From Alicyclobacillus sacchari (GTDB taxonomy: Bacteria; Bacillota; Bacilli; Alicyclobacillales; Alicyclobacillaceae), in NCBI RefSeq assembly GCF_004366795.1, contig NZ_SORF01000002.1:141886-205885 (forward strand): a stretch of DNA of 64,000 nucleotides, read 5' to 3'. The translations under genes and the position numbers were made by a program. The notes beneath the pieces were generated by a model. It did not search any database, was not told the origin of the DNA, and saw only the letters and a list, made by a program, of their open reading frames with translations. Of the stretch, positions 36,076 to 45,486 are shown in pieces. How positions within the stretch are numbered: position 1 is the stretch's first letter; each line of letters begins with the position of its first letter.

Positions 36076-37857
36076 ATGGCCAACAAGACACTTGCGATTG
36101 GCGGCGGCTTTATCATTGAGGAAACCGATCCGAATTCGATCGTGACACCGGAGTCTTTGACAGAGGAGCAACGCATGATCGCGGAAACGACGAGCAGTTT
36201 CGTCGAGACGGAGGTTTCTCCGCATCATGAAGAAATTGAAGGACTGGACTACGATTTGACCGTGAAGTTGTTGCGCAAAGCCGGAGAAATCGGCTTGTTG
36301 TCGACCGAAATCCCGGAAGCGTATGGCGGTCTTGGCCTCGATAAAATGAGCGCGACGCTCATCAACGAGCGCGTGTCGAAAGCGGGATCGTTCGGCTTGT
36401 CGCTTGGTGCCCACACAGGTATTGGCACGTTGCCGATTGTCTACTTTGGCAACGAACAACAAAAGCAGAAGTACCTGCCGAAGCTTGCGACCGGTGAATG
36501 GATCGCGGCGTATTGCCTGACAGAGCCATCGTCTGGTTCCGATGCGCTGGGCGCGAAGACGACGGCGCGTTTGTCGGACGACGGGAAGCATTACATTCTC
36601 AATGGCACCAAGCAATTTATCACGAATGCAGGCTTTGCGGACGTGTTCGTCGTGTACGCAAAAGTCGATGGAAAGTTGTTTAGCACCTTTATCGTCGAAC
36701 GGACGATGCCTGGCGTCAGCGTTGGCCCGGAAGAACAAAAAATGGGTATTAAGGGCTCGTCGACCCGCCAGTTGATCCTGGAAGATGTGCATGTACCTGT
36801 TGAAAATCTATTGTACGAGGTTGGCAAAGGCCATCAAATCGCGTTCAACATCCTGAATATTGGACGCTTCAAGTTGGCCGCGGGTGCCGTCGGCGGATCG
36901 AAGGACGCCATTGAATTGGCGGCTCATTATGCGAATGAACGCCAGCAATTCGGACGTAAAATCTCGTCGTTCCCGCTCATTCAACAAAAGCTTGCGCGAA
37001 TGAACACGCGTGCGTTCGTGCTGGAAAGCGTCGTTTATCGTACGGCTGGTTTGCTTGATGCGGCGTTGGCGGACGTCGATGTGACAGGTCCAAACTCGGG
37101 TATGTTGTCGGCAAAGGCAATCGCAGAATACGCGATTGAGTGCTCCATTAACAAGGTCTTCGCTTCTGAGACGCTCGACTATGTCGTCGATGAAGCGTTG
37201 CAGATACATGGCGGATACGGCTTCATCAAGGAGTACAAGGTCGAACAAATGTATCGCGATTCGCGCATCAACCGCATCTTTGAGGGAACCAACGAAATCA
37301 ACCGCCTCTTGATTCCTGGTACGATGCTGCGCCGCGCCATGAAAGGTGAACTGCCACTTTTGCAAAAGGCCCAGGCCCTGCAGGCAGAGCTCATGCAGAT
37401 GACGCCAGCGCTCTCTGCACCGGAAGGAACGCTTGCAGAGGAAGCGCAGTATATCGCCAACGCGAAGCGGATTTTCCTCATGGTGGGTGGGTTAGCCGCA
37501 CAAGCGTTCCAACAACGGGTTGACGAAGAGCAAGAGGTGCTTTCCAACCTTGCAGACATCGCGATCTTGACGTTTGCCATGGAAAGCGCTTGGCTGCGCA
37601 CCATGCAGCATGTGGAGCGCGTTGGTGAAGCTGCGTGCGCAAGCGCGATCGCGATGACGAAGGCGTTTGCATACGAATCGTTGGGTGAAATTGAGCGCCT
37701 GGCGAAGGAATGTTTGGCGCACGTCGAGCAAGGGGATGCGTTGCGCATGCAATTGTCGGTTCTGAAGCGGCTCGCCCGCCGTGCGGATCTCGACATCATC
37801 GGACTGGAACGCGAAATTGGCCGTGCGGTGATCGACGCGGAACAATACGTGTGCTGA
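36076..37857 (+). CDS. fadE: Acyl-CoA dehydrogenase FadE
   Basis: A 593-residue FAD enzyme of the first beta-oxidation step, the long form with an extra C-terminal helical domain, as in Bacillus (594 residues). CLTEPSSGSDA binds FAD and substrate, GIKGSSTRQL and ERQQFGRKI are typical, and the catalytic glutamate is in RIFEGTNEINR. Electrons go to EtfAB encoded divergently. An AAAGGAGAGGG site precedes the ATG. Confidence 0.96.
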   Translation: MANKTLAIGGGFIIEETDPNSIVTPESLTEEQRMIAETTSSFVETEVSPHHEEIEGLDYDLTVKLLRKAGEIGLLSTEIPEAYGGLGLDKMSATLINERVSKAGSFGLSLGAHTGIGTLPIVYFGNEQQKQKYLPKLATGEWIAAYCLTEPSSGSDALGAKTTARLSDDGKHYILNGTKQFITNAGFADVFVVYAKVDGKLFSTFIVERTMPGVSVGPEEQKMGIKGSSTRQLILEDVHVPVENLLYEVGKGHQIAFNILNIGRFKLAAGAVGGSKDAIELAAHYANERQQFGRKISSFPLIQQKLARMNTRAFVLESVVYRTAGLLDAALADVDVTGPNSGMLSAKAIAEYAIECSINKVFASETLDYVVDEALQIHGGYGFIKEYKVEQMYRDSRINRIFEGTNEINRLLIPGTMLRRAMKGELPLLQKAQALQAELMQMTPALSAPEGTLAEEAQYIANAKRIFLMVGGLAAQAFQQRVDEEQEVLSNLADIAILTFAMESAWLRTMQHVERVGEAACASAIAMTKAFAYESLGEIERLAKECLAHVEQGDALRMQLSVLKRLARRADLDIIGLEREIGRAVIDAEQYVC

Positions 37858-37886
37858 TGCGAACCGTTTGAAAGGATGGTGGGCTT

Positions 37887-39548
37887 ATGGCGAAAACTTG
37901 GTTAGCACATTATCCGGAGGAAGTCCCAAGCTCGTTTGCCTACCCTCAGGAAAATTTGGCGTCGTTTCTCGTTCATTCTGCACAAAGTTTTCCGAACAAC
38001 CCGGCCATCTGGTTTTTCGGGCGTACGATGAGCTATCGCGAACTGCTGGACGCGAGCTGTCGTTTTGCCAACGCTGTGCGAGCGTTCCCCCTAGCCAAGG
38101 GGGAACGGCTCGCCATCATGTTGCCCAATTGCCCACAGGCTGTGATCGCGTATTACGGCGCCTTGCTGGCTGGGCTGGTGGTCGTCCAACATAATCCGAT
38201 GTATACGGAGCGAGAGCTAAAACACCAATTGCAGGATTGCGGTGCAAAGGCGTTGGTCACACTGGACGAGTTGTGGCCGAAAGTGCAGCATATTCAGCGG
38301 GAGACAGATGTGGAACACGTCATTGTGGCATCGGTGCGCGACTATCTGCCGCCAACGGCAGCTCTTGCAGAATCCACATCGCAGGCGTGGGACATAGGTG
38401 GGAGCGCACAGGCGCAGCAGGGCGTGATTGCGTGGAACGAACTGCTCATGCAGGGGACTTCGGACGTACCAGAGATTGAGATCGACGCCACAGAAGATAT
38501 TGCGCTGATTCAATACACAGGAGGGACGACAGGAGTCCCCAAAGGGGCGATGTTGACCCATCTCAACCTAGTTGCCAATACGATTCAGAGCGCGTTGTGG
38601 TCTTATCAATTGCGGGATGGGCAAGAGCGTTACTTGGGAGCCCTGCCTTTTTTCCACGTCTTTGGGATGACCGTTTTGATGAATCAAGCCATGTACAAGG
38701 CGGGCATGTTGATTCTCGTGCCTAGGTTCCAGGCGAAAGACGTCTTGCGTTTGATTCACGAATTTAAGCCAACCGTGTTTCCAGGGACGCCAACCATGTA
38801 CATTGCGCTCATGAATCATCCGGATGTCGCGCAGTATGATCTTTCGTCAATCGAAGTTTGTGTAAGCGGTGCAGCGCCTCTTCCGTTGGAGGTACAGGCT
38901 CAATTTGAGCGTCTCACAGGCGGAAAGCTCGTTGAAGGCTACGGATTAACCGAAGCTTCCCCCATCACTCATGCGAACAACTTCTGGGGCGAGCGAAAGA
39001 ATGGTTCGATCGGTATTCCGTTCCCTGACACGGAGGCCCGGATTGTCGACGAAAATGGAAATGATGTACCGGTGGGGGAAATTGGTGAATTGGTTGTGCG
39101 TGGTCCGCAGGTGATGAAGGGTTACTGGCAAAAGCTTGCTGAAACCGCTTCCGTCCTTCGCGATGGCTGGCTGTTCACTGGAGATATCGGTAAGATGGAC
39201 GAGGACGGCTTCTTCTATATTGTCGATCGCAAAAAGGATGTCATCATCGCGGGTGGCTACAACATTTACCCACGCGAGATCGAAGAGGTTTTATATGAGC
39301 ATCCAGCGGTCGCCGAAGCGGCTGTCGTCGGCGTCACAGATTCGTACCGCGGGCAGACGGTCAAGGCGTTTATCCAGCTAAAACAAGGTCAGCAGGTGAC
39401 AGCTGCAGAGATGGATGCATGGTGTCGCGCGAATTTGGCCGCGTACAAAGTGCCGCGCGCCTACGAATTTCGTGAGTTCTTACCCAAGTCCGCGGTAGGT
39501 AAGATTTTGCGCCGCGAACTGGTCGAGGACAGTAAACAAAATGCATAA
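37887..39548 (+). CDS. fadD: Long-chain acyl-CoA synthetase
   Basis: A 553-residue AMP-forming ligase that activates fatty acids. The ATP loop is YTGGTTGVPKGAMLTH near residue 215, followed by EGYGLTEASP, GWLFTGDIGKMDEDGFFYIVDRKKD and the C-terminal lysine region PKSAVGKILRREL. It ends the set of catabolic fad genes, so the operon covers activation through thiolysis. Confidence 0.94.
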   Translation: MAKTWLAHYPEEVPSSFAYPQENLASFLVHSAQSFPNNPAIWFFGRTMSYRELLDASCRFANAVRAFPLAKGERLAIMLPNCPQAVIAYYGALLAGLVVVQHNPMYTERELKHQLQDCGAKALVTLDELWPKVQHIQRETDVEHVIVASVRDYLPPTAALAESTSQAWDIGGSAQAQQGVIAWNELLMQGTSDVPEIEIDATEDIALIQYTGGTTGVPKGAMLTHLNLVANTIQSALWSYQLRDGQERYLGALPFFHVFGMTVLMNQAMYKAGMLILVPRFQAKDVLRLIHEFKPTVFPGTPTMYIALMNHPDVAQYDLSSIEVCVSGAAPLPLEVQAQFERLTGGKLVEGYGLTEASPITHANNFWGERKNGSIGIPFPDTEARIVDENGNDVPVGEIGELVVRGPQVMKGYWQKLAETASVLRDGWLFTGDIGKMDEDGFFYIVDRKKDVIIAGGYNIYPREIEEVLYEHPAVAEAAVVGVTDSYRGQTVKAFIQLKQGQQVTAAEMDAWCRANLAAYKVPRAYEFREFLPKSAVGKILRRELVEDSKQNA

Positions 39549-39560
39549 GGGGAGGATGAG

Positions 39561-39989
39561 ATGCGGTCGTCGATGAATCCGCATGGCGTCGATCCTCTGG
39601 TTCTGGAGCGGAGCGCGGTGGGGACCTTTTCCGACTACACGGGAATTCGCGTTATCGCCATTGGGGAGACCGAGTTGGAAGCAGAACTGGAGATTCGTCC
39701 CCATCATCTCAACGTGGCAGGTATTTTGCACGGGGGCGTTCATGCGACGTTGCTCGATTCGTTGATGGGGCTGTTGGTCATTTTACAGTATCCAGAGGAT
39801 CCGGTTGTAACAACGAACTTGAACGTACACTTTACCGAGCCAGTTTCGGCAGGGAAACTGCGTGCCAAAGCTGCTTTCGTTCATCGCGGCGGGCGCACGA
39901 TGACGGTCGAAGGACATGTCTATAGTGACGATGGCAGGTTGTGTGCATTTGCAACAGGCACATTCCGCGTCTTGAACAAGTCGAAGTAA
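39561..39989 (+). CDS. PaaI-type hotdog thioesterase
   Basis: This 142-residue protein has the hotdog-fold pattern HLNVAGILHGGVHATLLDSLMG, VTTNLNVHFTEPVSAGKLRA and AFVHRGGRTMTVEGHVYSDDGRL. It probably hydrolyses stalled or aryl acyl-CoA esters during fatty-acid breakdown. It is 12 bases after fadD and the last gene of the operon. Confidence 0.88.
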   Translation: MRSSMNPHGVDPLVLERSAVGTFSDYTGIRVIAIGETELEAELEIRPHHLNVAGILHGGVHATLLDSLMGLLVILQYPEDPVVTTNLNVHFTEPVSAGKLRAKAAFVHRGGRTMTVEGHVYSDDGRLCAFATGTFRVLNKSK

Positions 39990-40013
39990 GGCGATATGTC
40001 GCGTTTTACATAG

Positions 40014-40042
40014 GCGCGAACGGGAGTCCACCCCGTTCGCGC
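40014..40042 (+). terminator. Hairpin after the fad operon
   Basis: GCGCGAACGGG pairs perfectly with CCCGTTCGCGC around seven bases. It is not followed by a T-run, so it may be a weak terminator or an mRNA-stabilising end. Confidence 0.5.
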
Positions 40043-40098
40043 TTGTCGACGTTGTTCGTACGTTTGCATATATATACCGCAGATTTGGTTGTCGAGAC

Positions 40099-40127
40099 TT
40101 GTCAAACACCATATCTAGTGTTAATCT
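40099..40127 (+). promoter_or_regulatory. Promoter of the nrd-cob operon
   Basis: TTGTCA and TAATCT are exactly 17 bases apart. The transcript would begin near 40134, about 22 bases before the riboswitch stem. The spacer is filled by an NrdR box. Confidence 0.7.
40106..40121. promoter_or_regulatory. NrdR box
   Basis: ACACCATATCTAGTGT closely fits the NrdR consensus ACACwATATATwGTGT. It lies between the -35 and -10 boxes, so NrdR bound with nucleotides would block RNA polymerase. NrdR boxes normally come in pairs; the possible second one near 40064-40079 is poor. Confidence 0.7.
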
Positions 40128-40155
40128 CATTTTGCGAACCACAATTACATAGACG

Positions 40156-40326
40156 AATCCTGGTGCTCGCAATGCGAGTGAAAAGGGAATCCAGTGGAAA
40201 GCTGGAACGGTCCTCGCCACGGTGATGTTCGATGTGCAAGCTGCGGCACTCTGCCAGCCACTCCGTTTTTGACGGGGGAAGGTGCTTCTGCACAGATGAG
40301 ACTTAGTCCGGAGACCTGCCAGGGTT
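40156..40326 (+). ncRNA. Cobalamin riboswitch
   Basis: The B12 box is present as AGTCCGGAGACCTGCC (40305-40320). Upstream are the conserved core pieces AAAAGGGAA, CAGTGGAAAGCTGGAACGG and CCTCGCCACGGTGA, and the later GGGGGAAGG. Outer stem P1 is AATCCTGG (40156-40163) with CCAGGGTT (40319-40326). The 3' strand of P1 can alternatively pair with the terminator at 40439, giving an off-switch by cobalamin. Confidence 0.9.
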
Positions 40327-40438
40327 GGTTATGCATCACTCCCACGAGGGATTGGGAAGGGGCGATGAACGAACAAGAAACTCGGTTTTGGGCGGTCTGT
40401 GTAGACCGAATGGAAAACCGCAGTTTGTTGGAATCTCG

Positions 40439-40470
40439 AACCCTGTTCCGTTATGGGAACAGGGTTTTTT
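40439..40470 (+). terminator. Riboswitch-controlled terminator
   Basis: AACCCTGTTCC pairs with GGAACAGGGTT around a six-base loop and is followed by a T-run. Its left arm AACCCTG (40439-40445) is complementary to CAGGGTT at 40320-40326 in the riboswitch P1 stem. It stands 28 bases before nrdA. Confidence 0.88.
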
Positions 40471-40497
40471 CATGAATATGTGAGGAGCGGATACATC

Positions 40498-42804
40498 ATG
40501 ATGGAAAGCGCACCAGGTGTGGCAGCGACATTGGAGACGGCACTGTGGCCCGAACGGCTCGCATCGTATCGCGTGTACAAGCACAACGGCAGGGAGACGG
40601 CCTTTGATACGAAGAAATTCCATGCGTTTTTGGAGCGCGGCTGTGCACAAATCGATGGTTGTCAAATGGAGAGTTTGGCTCAGGCCATCTATCCACAGTT
40701 ACGCGATGGCATGACGACGTCTGAAATCGCTAAGGTTGCCATTCAGGCCGCCGTGGAGAAGACAAGTGTGAAAGAACCGAAATGGCAATTTGTCGCCGCG
40801 CGGCTCCTTTTGTTGAACTGCTACAAACAAGCAGGGCGCAATCGAAACTATGAGCATGTTGGCTACGGCGATTTTAAAGAATTGATCGAAAGCCTAGAAC
40901 AAATCGGACGCTACGGAACCTACGTGCGCGAACATTTCAGCTCGGAAGAAATTGCAGAACTGGCGGCGTATATCAAGCCAGAGCGCGATCATCTGTTCAA
41001 CTATGTTGGTCTCAAACAACTTATGGATCGCTATGCCATTCGCAACCTTGCAGGCGGCATCATGGAACTTCCACAAGAGGTATTCATGGGTGTGGCCATG
41101 CACTTGGCGATGAAGGAACAGGACAAGCTCAAGTGGACGAAATACTTTTATGACATGTTGTCGACGTTGGAGGCGACGGTTGCGACACCGACGCTCAGCA
41201 ACGCGCGCAAACCATTCCACCAGTTGAGTTCCTGTTTCATCGACATGCCGGAAGACGATCTCGTTAGCATTTACGCGACGGATGAGGCTTTTGCGAGAGT
41301 CTCGAAATTTGGCGGTGGCATGGGCATCTACGTGGGCAAAATTCGTGCACGAGGTTCGGCCATTCGCAATCACCCCGGAGCCAGTGGTGGCGTTGTCCCA
41401 TGGATCCGGAATTTTAACAACACGGCGGTCAGCTGTAACCAATTGGGTATGCGCAGCGGAGCGGCGGCTGTCTACTTGGACGTTTGGCACAAGGACATCC
41501 TGGATTTCTTACAATTGCGCACGAACAATGGCGATGAACGCATGAAGGCGCACGACATTTTTCCAGGTGTCTCGATTCCGGACCTGTTTATGCGCCGGGT
41601 TGAAGAGCGTGGGATGTGGCACCTATTTTGTCCGTACGAGGTTCGCAAGGTGATGGGATTTTCGTTAGAGGATGCTTGGGGTGACGAATTTGAACGCAGG
41701 TACGAAACTTGCGTCAACGAGCCGAATTTGCCAAGAGTCGAAATTCCGGCCATAGAAATCATGAAACGGATCATGCAGTCCGCCTTTGAAACCGGCACGC
41801 CATTCATCTTTTTCCGAGATACGGCGAATCGACTCAATCCAAACAAACACGCTGGCATGATCTATTGCAGCAACCTTTGCACTGAAATTATGCAGAACAT
41901 GAGCCCATCGCAGCGGTACGAAGAGATGGTGGAGGGCGATGTCATCACCGTGCGTCAACAGGCTGGTGACTTTGTCGTGTGCAACTTGTCATCGCTCAAC
42001 CTTGGGCGCTGTCGAGATCGCGAATCGATTCGGGAGACGGTGCGGCGGCAGATTCGCGCGATGGACAATGTGATCGATCTCAACCATTATCCTGTCGCAC
42101 AGGCCGCGATCACGAACCGAAAGTACAGGGCGGTTGGCCTTGGTATCAGCGGCTATCACCAATACCTTGCCGAGCAAGGGCTCATCTGGGAGTCGGAACA
42201 ACACTTGCGGCATGTCGACGAGCTATTTGAATGGATTAATTACTACGCGATTGAAGCCTCGTTGGAACTCGCGAAAGAAAAAGGGCCGTACCCCCTCTTT
42301 CACGGATCTGATTGGGAGACAGGTAAATATTTCGAACTGCGGGGCTACAGGAGCAGACCGGGGGGACCGGATTGGGATGGCCTGCGCGAACAGGTCGCTC
42401 GCCATGGCGTGCGCAACGCGTACTTGGTCGCCATTGCACCAACGAGCAGCACAAGCCTTATCGCGGGCAGTACCGCCGGCATCGATCCGGTGTTCGCGCG
42501 CTTCTTCCTGGAGGAGAAGAAAAATGGTGTTGTGCCGCAGACAGCTCCGAATTTGAACGAACGTACATTCTGGTATTACAAAGAAGCGCACACCATTGAC
42601 CAGAGTTGGAGCATCGAGGCGTGCGCGGTACGCCAGCGGCATGTCGATCAGAGTCAGTCATTCAACCTGTATATCACACCCGATATCAGCGCGAAGGCGT
42701 TTTTAGACCTGTACATGCTGGCGTGGAAACGCGGCCTTAAGACCGTTTACTACGTGCGAAGCAAAGCGGTCGAAGTGGAGGACTGCGTGGCATGTTCGTC
42801 GTGA
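40498..42804 (+). CDS. nrdA: Ribonucleoside-diphosphate reductase alpha subunit
   Basis: The large subunit of an oxygen-dependent, B12-independent class I reductase, about 768 residues. The N-terminus (residues about 20-110) is an ATP-cone, the activity-regulating site typical of NrdA. Active-site elements are QLSSCFIDM, the NLCTEI triad (Asn, Cys, Glu), VVCNLSSLNL with the second redox cysteine, and a C-terminal CVAC pair for thioredoxin. The ATG at 40498 has GAGGAG upstream. It follows the riboswitch and is first in the operon. Confidence 0.94.
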   Translation: MMESAPGVAATLETALWPERLASYRVYKHNGRETAFDTKKFHAFLERGCAQIDGCQMESLAQAIYPQLRDGMTTSEIAKVAIQAAVEKTSVKEPKWQFVAARLLLLNCYKQAGRNRNYEHVGYGDFKELIESLEQIGRYGTYVREHFSSEEIAELAAYIKPERDHLFNYVGLKQLMDRYAIRNLAGGIMELPQEVFMGVAMHLAMKEQDKLKWTKYFYDMLSTLEATVATPTLSNARKPFHQLSSCFIDMPEDDLVSIYATDEAFARVSKFGGGMGIYVGKIRARGSAIRNHPGASGGVVPWIRNFNNTAVSCNQLGMRSGAAAVYLDVWHKDILDFLQLRTNNGDERMKAHDIFPGVSIPDLFMRRVEERGMWHLFCPYEVRKVMGFSLEDAWGDEFERRYETCVNEPNLPRVEIPAIEIMKRIMQSAFETGTPFIFFRDTANRLNPNKHAGMIYCSNLCTEIMQNMSPSQRYEEMVEGDVITVRQQAGDFVVCNLSSLNLGRCRDRESIRETVRRQIRAMDNVIDLNHYPVAQAAITNRKYRAVGLGISGYHQYLAEQGLIWESEQHLRHVDELFEWINYYAIEASLELAKEKGPYPLFHGSDWETGKYFELRGYRSRPGGPDWDGLREQVARHGVRNAYLVAIAPTSSTSLIAGSTAGIDPVFARFFLEEKKNGVVPQTAPNLNERTFWYYKEAHTIDQSWSIEACAVRQRHVDQSQSFNLYITPDISAKAFLDLYMLAWKRGLKTVYYVRSKAVEVEDCVACSS

Positions 42805-42877
42805 TCGCCATCAGCAGGCCCAGTGTCAAATGGCCGCGGCTTGTGCATCATGACTCGAGATAGGAGAGAGATAACGC

Positions 42878-43915
42878 ATGAAATTAGAACGGACCAGATT
42901 GTTTAACGCAGCGGGCGATCGCGACTGGGGCAAGCGGCGCATCATCGGCGGCAACACAACCAATATGATCGAGTTGAACAACATCAAGTACGACTGGGCG
43001 TACAAGCTCTACCGTGCCATGATGAACAACTTTTGGATCCCCGAAGAAATCGCATTGGCCGACGACGCACGTCAGTACGACGCGCTGACGGAGGACGAGC
43101 GTCGAAGCTACAATAAAGTGCTGTCGTTCCTCATTTTTATGGACAGCCTGTTGACCCACAACCTGCCGAATATCAACGAGTACATCACGGCACCCGAGGT
43201 CAACTTGTGCCTTACCGTGCACGCGTTTCAGGAAGCGGTGCACTCACAGTCGTATGGCTACATTCTAGATTCCGTCGTCAACGCGGCGACGCGCGACGCC
43301 ATCTACAACGAGTGGCGAGAAGATGATCATCTGTTGCGCCGCAATCAGTTCATCACCGATTTGTTCGAACAGTTCATCGCCGATCCGAGCGATCGCAACC
43401 TGTTGAAGACCGTTGTGGCCAACTACATTCTCGAAGGCGTATACTTTTACGCCGGGTTTAGCTTTTTCTTCGTGCTCGGCCGCCAGGGTAAAATGTTAGG
43501 AACGGTGTCTGAAATCAAGTTTATTCAACGGGATGAACTCACACACCTGGCTATTTTCCGCAATTTGTATCATGAGATTATCCGGGAAAATAAAGGATTG
43601 CTCACGCCTGACTTGGAACAGGAGTTTCTTGAGATGATGCGAACCGCGGTCGATCACGAAGTGGCCTGGGGTCAGTATGTAACCGGGGGCAAGATTGCAG
43701 GCTTGACGGATGTCTTGATCGATCAATACATCAAGTATTTGGCCAACGTGCGTTTGCAGTCGCTCAATCTCCCAATTCTATATCCAGAAGTGACAGAGCA
43801 TCCAATGCCTTGGCTCGACAGTTATGCGTCCATGAATTCCATGAAAACGGACTTCTTCGAGCAGCGCGTGACGAGCTACACCAAAGCGGGCAACTTGAAT
43901 TGGGACGAATTGTAA
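42878..43915 (+). CDS. nrdB: Ribonucleoside-diphosphate reductase beta subunit
   Basis: The 345-residue radical-generating subunit. Metal ligands are seen in AFQEAVHSQSYGY (EXXH, with the radical tyrosine candidate in SQSYGY) and QRDELTHL (EXXH), plus the helix ANYILEGVYFYAGF. It pairs with NrdA just upstream (73 bases apart). No terminator follows, and cobQ begins 41 bases later, so it probably shares its transcript. Confidence 0.94.
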   Translation: MKLERTRLFNAAGDRDWGKRRIIGGNTTNMIELNNIKYDWAYKLYRAMMNNFWIPEEIALADDARQYDALTEDERRSYNKVLSFLIFMDSLLTHNLPNINEYITAPEVNLCLTVHAFQEAVHSQSYGYILDSVVNAATRDAIYNEWREDDHLLRRNQFITDLFEQFIADPSDRNLLKTVVANYILEGVYFYAGFSFFFVLGRQGKMLGTVSEIKFIQRDELTHLAIFRNLYHEIIRENKGLLTPDLEQEFLEMMRTAVDHEVAWGQYVTGGKIAGLTDVLIDQYIKYLANVRLQSLNLPILYPEVTEHPMPWLDSYASMNSMKTDFFEQRVTSYTKAGNLNWDEL

Positions 43916-43956
43916 TACCAGGGCAGGTCCTATACGGATGACAGGAGGCGTGACTT

Positions 43957-45486
43957 GTGGCGCATGCCATCATGGTGGTCGGGACATCATCAAACGTCGG
44001 GAAGAGTGCCATCTGCACAGCGTTTTGCAAGATTCTTACCGACGCCGGTTATCGTGTCGCGCCGTTTAAGGCGCAGAACATGTCGTTGAACGCAGCGGTG
44101 ACCCCAAGCGGCGCCGAGATCGGCCGAGCGCAGGCTGTACAAGCGGAGGCATGTGGAATTGAGCCGAACGAGCACATGAACCCGGTCCTCTTGAAGCCAA
44201 CCGCATTTAATGCGTCGCAAGTTGTCCTCCAAGGTCAGGTGTATGGCACAAAAACTACAGAGTCGTACTTTCGCGAACAGCGCCAGGCCATCTGGGCACG
44301 GGTCGAAGAGAGTTATCACCTATTGGAACGAAACTTTGACGTGATCGTCATCGAAGGGGCTGGCAGTCCGGTCGAAATCAATTTGAAGGAACATGATATT
44401 GCGAATATGCGAGTTGCCGAAATGGCCGACGCAGATGTGATTTTGGTGGCTGATATTGATCGCGGCGGCGTCTTTGCTTCGGTCATCGGCACGCTCGCGT
44501 TGCTGACGCCAACTGAGCGCGCTCGTGTCAAGGGCATCATTGTCAACAAGTTTCGCGGTGATGCCAGTCTGTTTATCCAAGGCGTACGCATGCTGGAAGA
44601 AGCCGCGGGCGTTCCTGTTCTTGGTGTGGTGCCATATGTCCCGGACATCGGAATTGATGAGGAAGACTCGCTCGGTCTGGAAGGTGAACGCTACAGACCA
44701 GGGGATCGTGTGCATGATGACGTGCTCCATCTCGGCGTGATACAGGTCCCGCACATCTCAAACTTTAACGATTTCGATCCGCTTTATCGTGCCCCCGGGG
44801 TATCGATTCGGTTTTGTCAACGCCCACAAGATGCCGCTGACTGCCAAGCCGTGATCTTGCCCGGAACGAAAAACACCATCGATGACCTTCGCTGGCTGCG
44901 GGAGCGCGGCTTTTTCGAGGCAATCTGGCACGCGTTCGCGAATGGTGCCGCGGTTGTCGGCATCTGTGGCGGATATCAGATGCTTGGTGTCGAAGTGGAG
45001 GATCCCCTTGGCGTCGAGTCGCAGCAAAGCTGGTCGCCTGGTTTGCATCTGTTGCCTGTGCGTACGGTGATGGCCTCGAACAAGGCAACATATCAAGCCG
45101 CAGGCAGGACGACCCTCTATTCGTCCCTACCTGTCAGCGGGTATGAAATCCATATGGGCGAGACCACGCCTCTGGTTGGCGTTCAGCCGTTTGCACGAAT
45201 TGCGCGCCGCAATGAAGACATACTTCGAGATGACGGCGCTGTCTGGCATGAGGGACGCGTCATCGGCACGTATTTGCACGGCGTGTTTGACAACGATGGG
45301 TTTCGCGAAGCCTGGCTAAAATCCATACGTCTTCGCTTCGGGCTCGATCAGCGTGTTACTGGCGAAACGAACTATCGAGAAAGGCGTTGGCACGCCATTT
45401 GCCATTTTGCGGATGTCGTTCGTGCGCACATCGATACCTCGACAATTTGCGCTTGGATTCGGCATGGGACGGCGTCGAATGGATGA
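43957..45486 (+). CDS. cobQ: Cobyric acid synthase
   Basis: This 509-residue amidotransferase adds four amide groups to adenosyl-cobyrinate a,c-diamide. The N-terminal ATPase domain begins MVVGTSSNVGKSAICTAF, with KAQNMSLNAAVTPSGAEIGRAQ after it. The C-terminal glutaminase domain has the cysteine in VVGICGGYQMLG and the histidine in GTYLHGVFDN. The GTG start follows ACAGGAGGCG. It overlaps cbiB as ATGA. Confidence 0.95.
   Translation: MAHAIMVVGTSSNVGKSAICTAFCKILTDAGYRVAPFKAQNMSLNAAVTPSGAEIGRAQAVQAEACGIEPNEHMNPVLLKPTAFNASQVVLQGQVYGTKTTESYFREQRQAIWARVEESYHLLERNFDVIVIEGAGSPVEINLKEHDIANMRVAEMADADVILVADIDRGGVFASVIGTLALLTPTERARVKGIIVNKFRGDASLFIQGVRMLEEAAGVPVLGVVPYVPDIGIDEEDSLGLEGERYRPGDRVHDDVLHLGVIQVPHISNFNDFDPLYRAPGVSIRFCQRPQDAADCQAVILPGTKNTIDDLRWLRERGFFEAIWHAFANGAAVVGICGGYQMLGVEVEDPLGVESQQSWSPGLHLLPVRTVMASNKATYQAAGRTTLYSSLPVSGYEIHMGETTPLVGVQPFARIARRNEDILRDDGAVWHEGRVIGTYLHGVFDNDGFREAWLKSIRLRFGLDQRVTGETNYRERRWHAICHFADVVRAHIDTSTICAWIRHGTASNG

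Noticed and set aside
40064-40079. Second NrdR box
   Set aside because: The AT-rich sequence around GCATATATATACCG lacks the ACAC/GTGT ends and is offset by a base; kept only as a possible weak site.
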